Source: Anditalea andensis
GTDB lineage: Bacteria; Bacteroidota; Bacteroidia; Cytophagales; Cyclobacteriaceae
Length of the DNA: 64,000 nt
Assembly (NCBI RefSeq): GCF_000714815.1
Contig: NZ_JMIH01000011.1
Coordinates: forward strand, 1 to 64,000
Direction: 5' to 3'
Shown: positions 62,141-64,000 of the stretch, in pieces
How the letters are laid out: the number at the start of each line of letters is the position of its first letter
Position numbering within the stretch: position 1 is the stretch's first letter
Notes under the pieces: model-generated
What the model was told of the DNA's origin: nothing
The model's database searches: none
Seen by the model: the letters and a program-made list of their open reading frames with translations, nothing else
Program-made: the position numbers and the translations under genes

Positions 62141-64000
62141 TTATACATCACTAGGAATATAACCGAAATGCTTCTTAAAACACTTGGTGAAATAGGAAGG
62201 ATTGCTAAAGCCTACTTCCATAGAAATTTCATTGATATTAAAATTCTTTTCTTCCAACATCTCTTTAGCTTTTTTGAGTCTGAAAGTTTTGATGAATTCA
62301 TTTGGGGTATAATTTGTAAGGCTTTTTACTTTTCTGTATAGCTGTATTCGTGAAATCCCCACCTTTTCAGATAGCTCCTCCACCCCAAATTGGGAATTGT
62401 TTAAATTCAGGTTTAAAATATCTATTACTTGATTGAGGAAGTTCACATCAGTTTTGGAAAGTTTTCTCATAGCTGCTTCTCCCTCTTTTTTCTCGGTTAG
62501 CAGCAGATTTGTTTGAAAGGCCTTCTTCCAATTATCTCTGTTTTCCACCATTTTCCTCAGTCGCAGTGATACTAAATTCAAATTAAAGGGTTTGCTGATA
62601 TAAGCATCTGCCCCTAAACCTATACCGATCAACCTACTCTCTTCTTCTGATTTAGCTGTCAAAAGCACTATCGGAATATGGCTGAAATTAATATCTTTTT
62701 TAATGGCTTCACAAAGCTGGAATCCATCCATTTCTGGCATTTTCACATCTGACAAGATGATGTCTGCCGTTTCACCATGAAGGATCAGTAAAGCCTCTGT
62801 TCCATTTGAAGCCTCTAAAATTTTAAAATCCCTGGAAAGATTACCCTTAAGGTATGTCCTTAGGTCATCATTATCCTCTACTAATAATAACACCGGCTTG
62901 GCATCATCAATTAACGGTAGAGCCACTTCTTTTTCATTATATTCAAAAAGTGAATTTTCAGCATATAATTCCTTTATATCATTACTATCAGAGAAGTCAT
63001 CTTTAAAGCTGACACTTTTTAATCCCTTAAAATGACTTTTCCCCTTAAGGAAGCTGATTGAAATGACAGTTCCTACGTCCTTTTGGCTTTCTGCAAAAAT
63101 ATGCCCTTTTTGCATCTCAGTAAATTGCTTGCATAGTGAAAGACCAATGCCTGTACCTAAGGAACTGGTATTTACTTGATAATATCTTTCAAAAATCGCC
63201 TCAACATCAGCAATTCCTTCACCATTGTCCATGATCTCAATATTGACCTTATCCGGTTCTTCGGAAATTTCTACGGATATTGTTCCGCCTTTTCCGGTAA
63301 ATTTAAAGGCATTGAATATTAAATTGTAAAAGATTTTTTCCGTTTTATCCTGGTCTAGCCAAAGTAGATCTTCTCTTAAATCCGCCCGGAATGAATAATT
63401 GATTTTTTTTACTTGGGCATGGTGGGAAAAAGAATTAAAAATATTTTTTAGAAAGGAGGAAAAAGGAATTGGGCTGATGACCATACCCATTTTATCATCT
63501 TCGATCTTACGAAAATCCAATAATTGGTTGATCAATCTTTGTAACATATTTACATGCTTATATATGAGTAAATATGTTTGCTTATCTTGATAGGAAAGAT
63601 CCGGCCTGGACAATAACTTTTCTACCGGGCTCAATATCAAAGACAAAGGAGTTTTGAATTCGTGGGATATATTAGCAAAGAAAACCATCTTGGCCCTGGT
63701 CACTTCTTCAAATCGGTTGTTAAGAAGAATTAAGGACTCATGCTTTTCAGCCAATTCTCTCCGTTGTTTTTCTATAGCTAGATTCTGCTTGTTTAGTTTG
63801 GCATTGGCTTTTAATTTTGATCTGTAGGCTTTAACGATGATAAGAGAAAGAACTAGAAAAATCAACAATAATGCTCCGATCAGTAATAAAATGGTCTGTT
63901 GGGCATTAAAACGTAAGAGTTGATCACTTATTAATTTGTTCTGATGCTCTATTTTAGATTGTTGCCCAAAGAGCTGTTCAGATTGTAGGGCAAGTACACG
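62141..64000 (-). CDS. Hybrid two-component sensor kinase/regulator (partial)
   Basis: The gene is open to the window edge; the visible 619 residues are its C-terminal part. In order: a coiled coil and one membrane segment (near 63840-63890), the HisKA domain with FFANISHEFKTPLSL (phospho-His), an HATPase domain (NLIFNAFKFT, DNGEGI, GTGIGLSLCK), a receiver domain (LLLVEDNDDLR, IILSDVKMPEMDGF) and an AraC-type HTH (ISRIQLYRKVKSLTNYTP, GFSNPSYFTKCFKKHF). This single-chain design senses a periplasmic ligand and directly controls genes, often polysaccharide-use loci. The sensor domain is outside the window. Confidence 0.92.
   Translation of the reverse strand, partial: RVLALQSEQLFGQQSKIEHQNKLISDQLLRFNAQQTILLLIGALLLIFLVLSLIIVKAYRSKLKANAKLNKQNLAIEKQRRELAEKHESLILLNNRFEEVTRAKMVFFANISHEFKTPLSLILSPVEKLLSRPDLSYQDKQTYLLIYKHVNMLQRLINQLLDFRKIEDDKMGMVISPIPFSSFLKNIFNSFSHHAQVKKINYSFRADLREDLLWLDQDKTEKIFYNLIFNAFKFTGKGGTISVEISEEPDKVNIEIMDNGEGIADVEAIFERYYQVNTSSLGTGIGLSLCKQFTEMQKGHIFAESQKDVGTVISISFLKGKSHFKGLKSVSFKDDFSDSNDIKELYAENSLFEYNEKEVALPLIDDAKPVLLLVEDNDDLRTYLKGNLSRDFKILEASNGTEALLILHGETADIILSDVKMPEMDGFQLCEAIKKDINFSHIPIVLLTAKSEEESRLIGIGLGADAYISKPFNLNLVSLRLRKMVENRDNWKKAFQTNLLLTEKKEGEAAMRKLSKTDVNFLNQVIDILNLNLNNSQFGVEELSEKVGISRIQLYRKVKSLTNYTPNEFIKTFRLKKAKEMLEEKNFNINEISMEVGFSNPSYFTKCFKKHFGYIPSDV

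Noticed and set aside
1-64000. tRNA, rRNA and CRISPR arrays
   Set aside because: I saw no cloverleaf-type sequence, no rRNA-like stretch and no regularly spaced short repeat with unique spacers. The repeats present are dispersed.

Overview
The window is AT-rich chromosomal DNA from a member of the Bacteroidota. A Cytophagales/Cyclobacteriaceae-type marine or soil bacterium is my best guess, not a proof. The pointers are a secreted protease ending in a Por-secretion (T9SS) sorting domain, a hybrid two-component regulator with an AraC output domain, TAnnTTTG-type promoter boxes in place of Shine-Dalgarno signals, a GG-leader peptide with a VKOR/C39 maturation cassette, and many DUF families common in that phylum.

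Layout. (1) 0.3-7.0 kb: a peptide-export locus with two glycosyltransferases, a remnant of a C39 peptidase domain, an intact C39-peptidase ABC exporter and its HlyD-type adaptor. No convincing precursor peptide lies beside it. (2) 7.2-9.4 kb: a Crp-like regulator, a DUF2147 protein and an extended SDR. (3) 9.4-43.9 kb: accessory DNA with the look of an integron-type cassette array lacking an intact integrase. Small autonomous genes (VapBC, HigBA, acetyltransferases, a serine hydrolase, DinB-type proteins, AraC, SDR, WYL and VOC proteins) are separated by long imperfect palindromes. Several of these end in a GTTRRRY-like core and resemble attC sites. At least two are split on the bottom strand by a group II intron. 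One copy keeps a reverse transcriptase, one has lost it, and three are fragments. Three further interspersed non-coding repeat blocks (called Block 1, 2 and 3 below) recur here. An IS3-family element and several dead transposase fragments are also present. (4) 27.7-30.7 kb, inside that region: a second peptide locus with a beta-propeller protein, a GG-leader peptide carrying six cysteines in its core, and a C39-VKOR-thioredoxin maturation protein broken by frameshifts. (5) 44-64 kb: a more ordinary but decaying region with an AraC regulator next to an FAD monooxygenase, a T9SS metalloprotease, a frameshifted large serine recombinase, a broken TetR gene followed by a four-gene membrane/PRiA4_ORF3 operon, an outer-membrane barrel protein, a Crp-like regulator, and the C-terminal part of a hybrid sensor kinase that runs off the window.

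How the parts may work together. The cysteine-rich peptide at 29.0 kb would have its leader cut at GG and its disulfides formed by the VKOR/thioredoxin module. The only complete C39 exporter in the window (3.5-7.0 kb) could serve it in trans; that link is inference. The cassette array and the introns form another connected system: the introns use the cassette recombination sites as targets, and one intact-looking reverse transcriptase could mobilise the deleted copies.

Many genes are damaged by single in-frame stops (mostly TAA) or one-base shifts, so raw-read confirmation matters before building on any of them.
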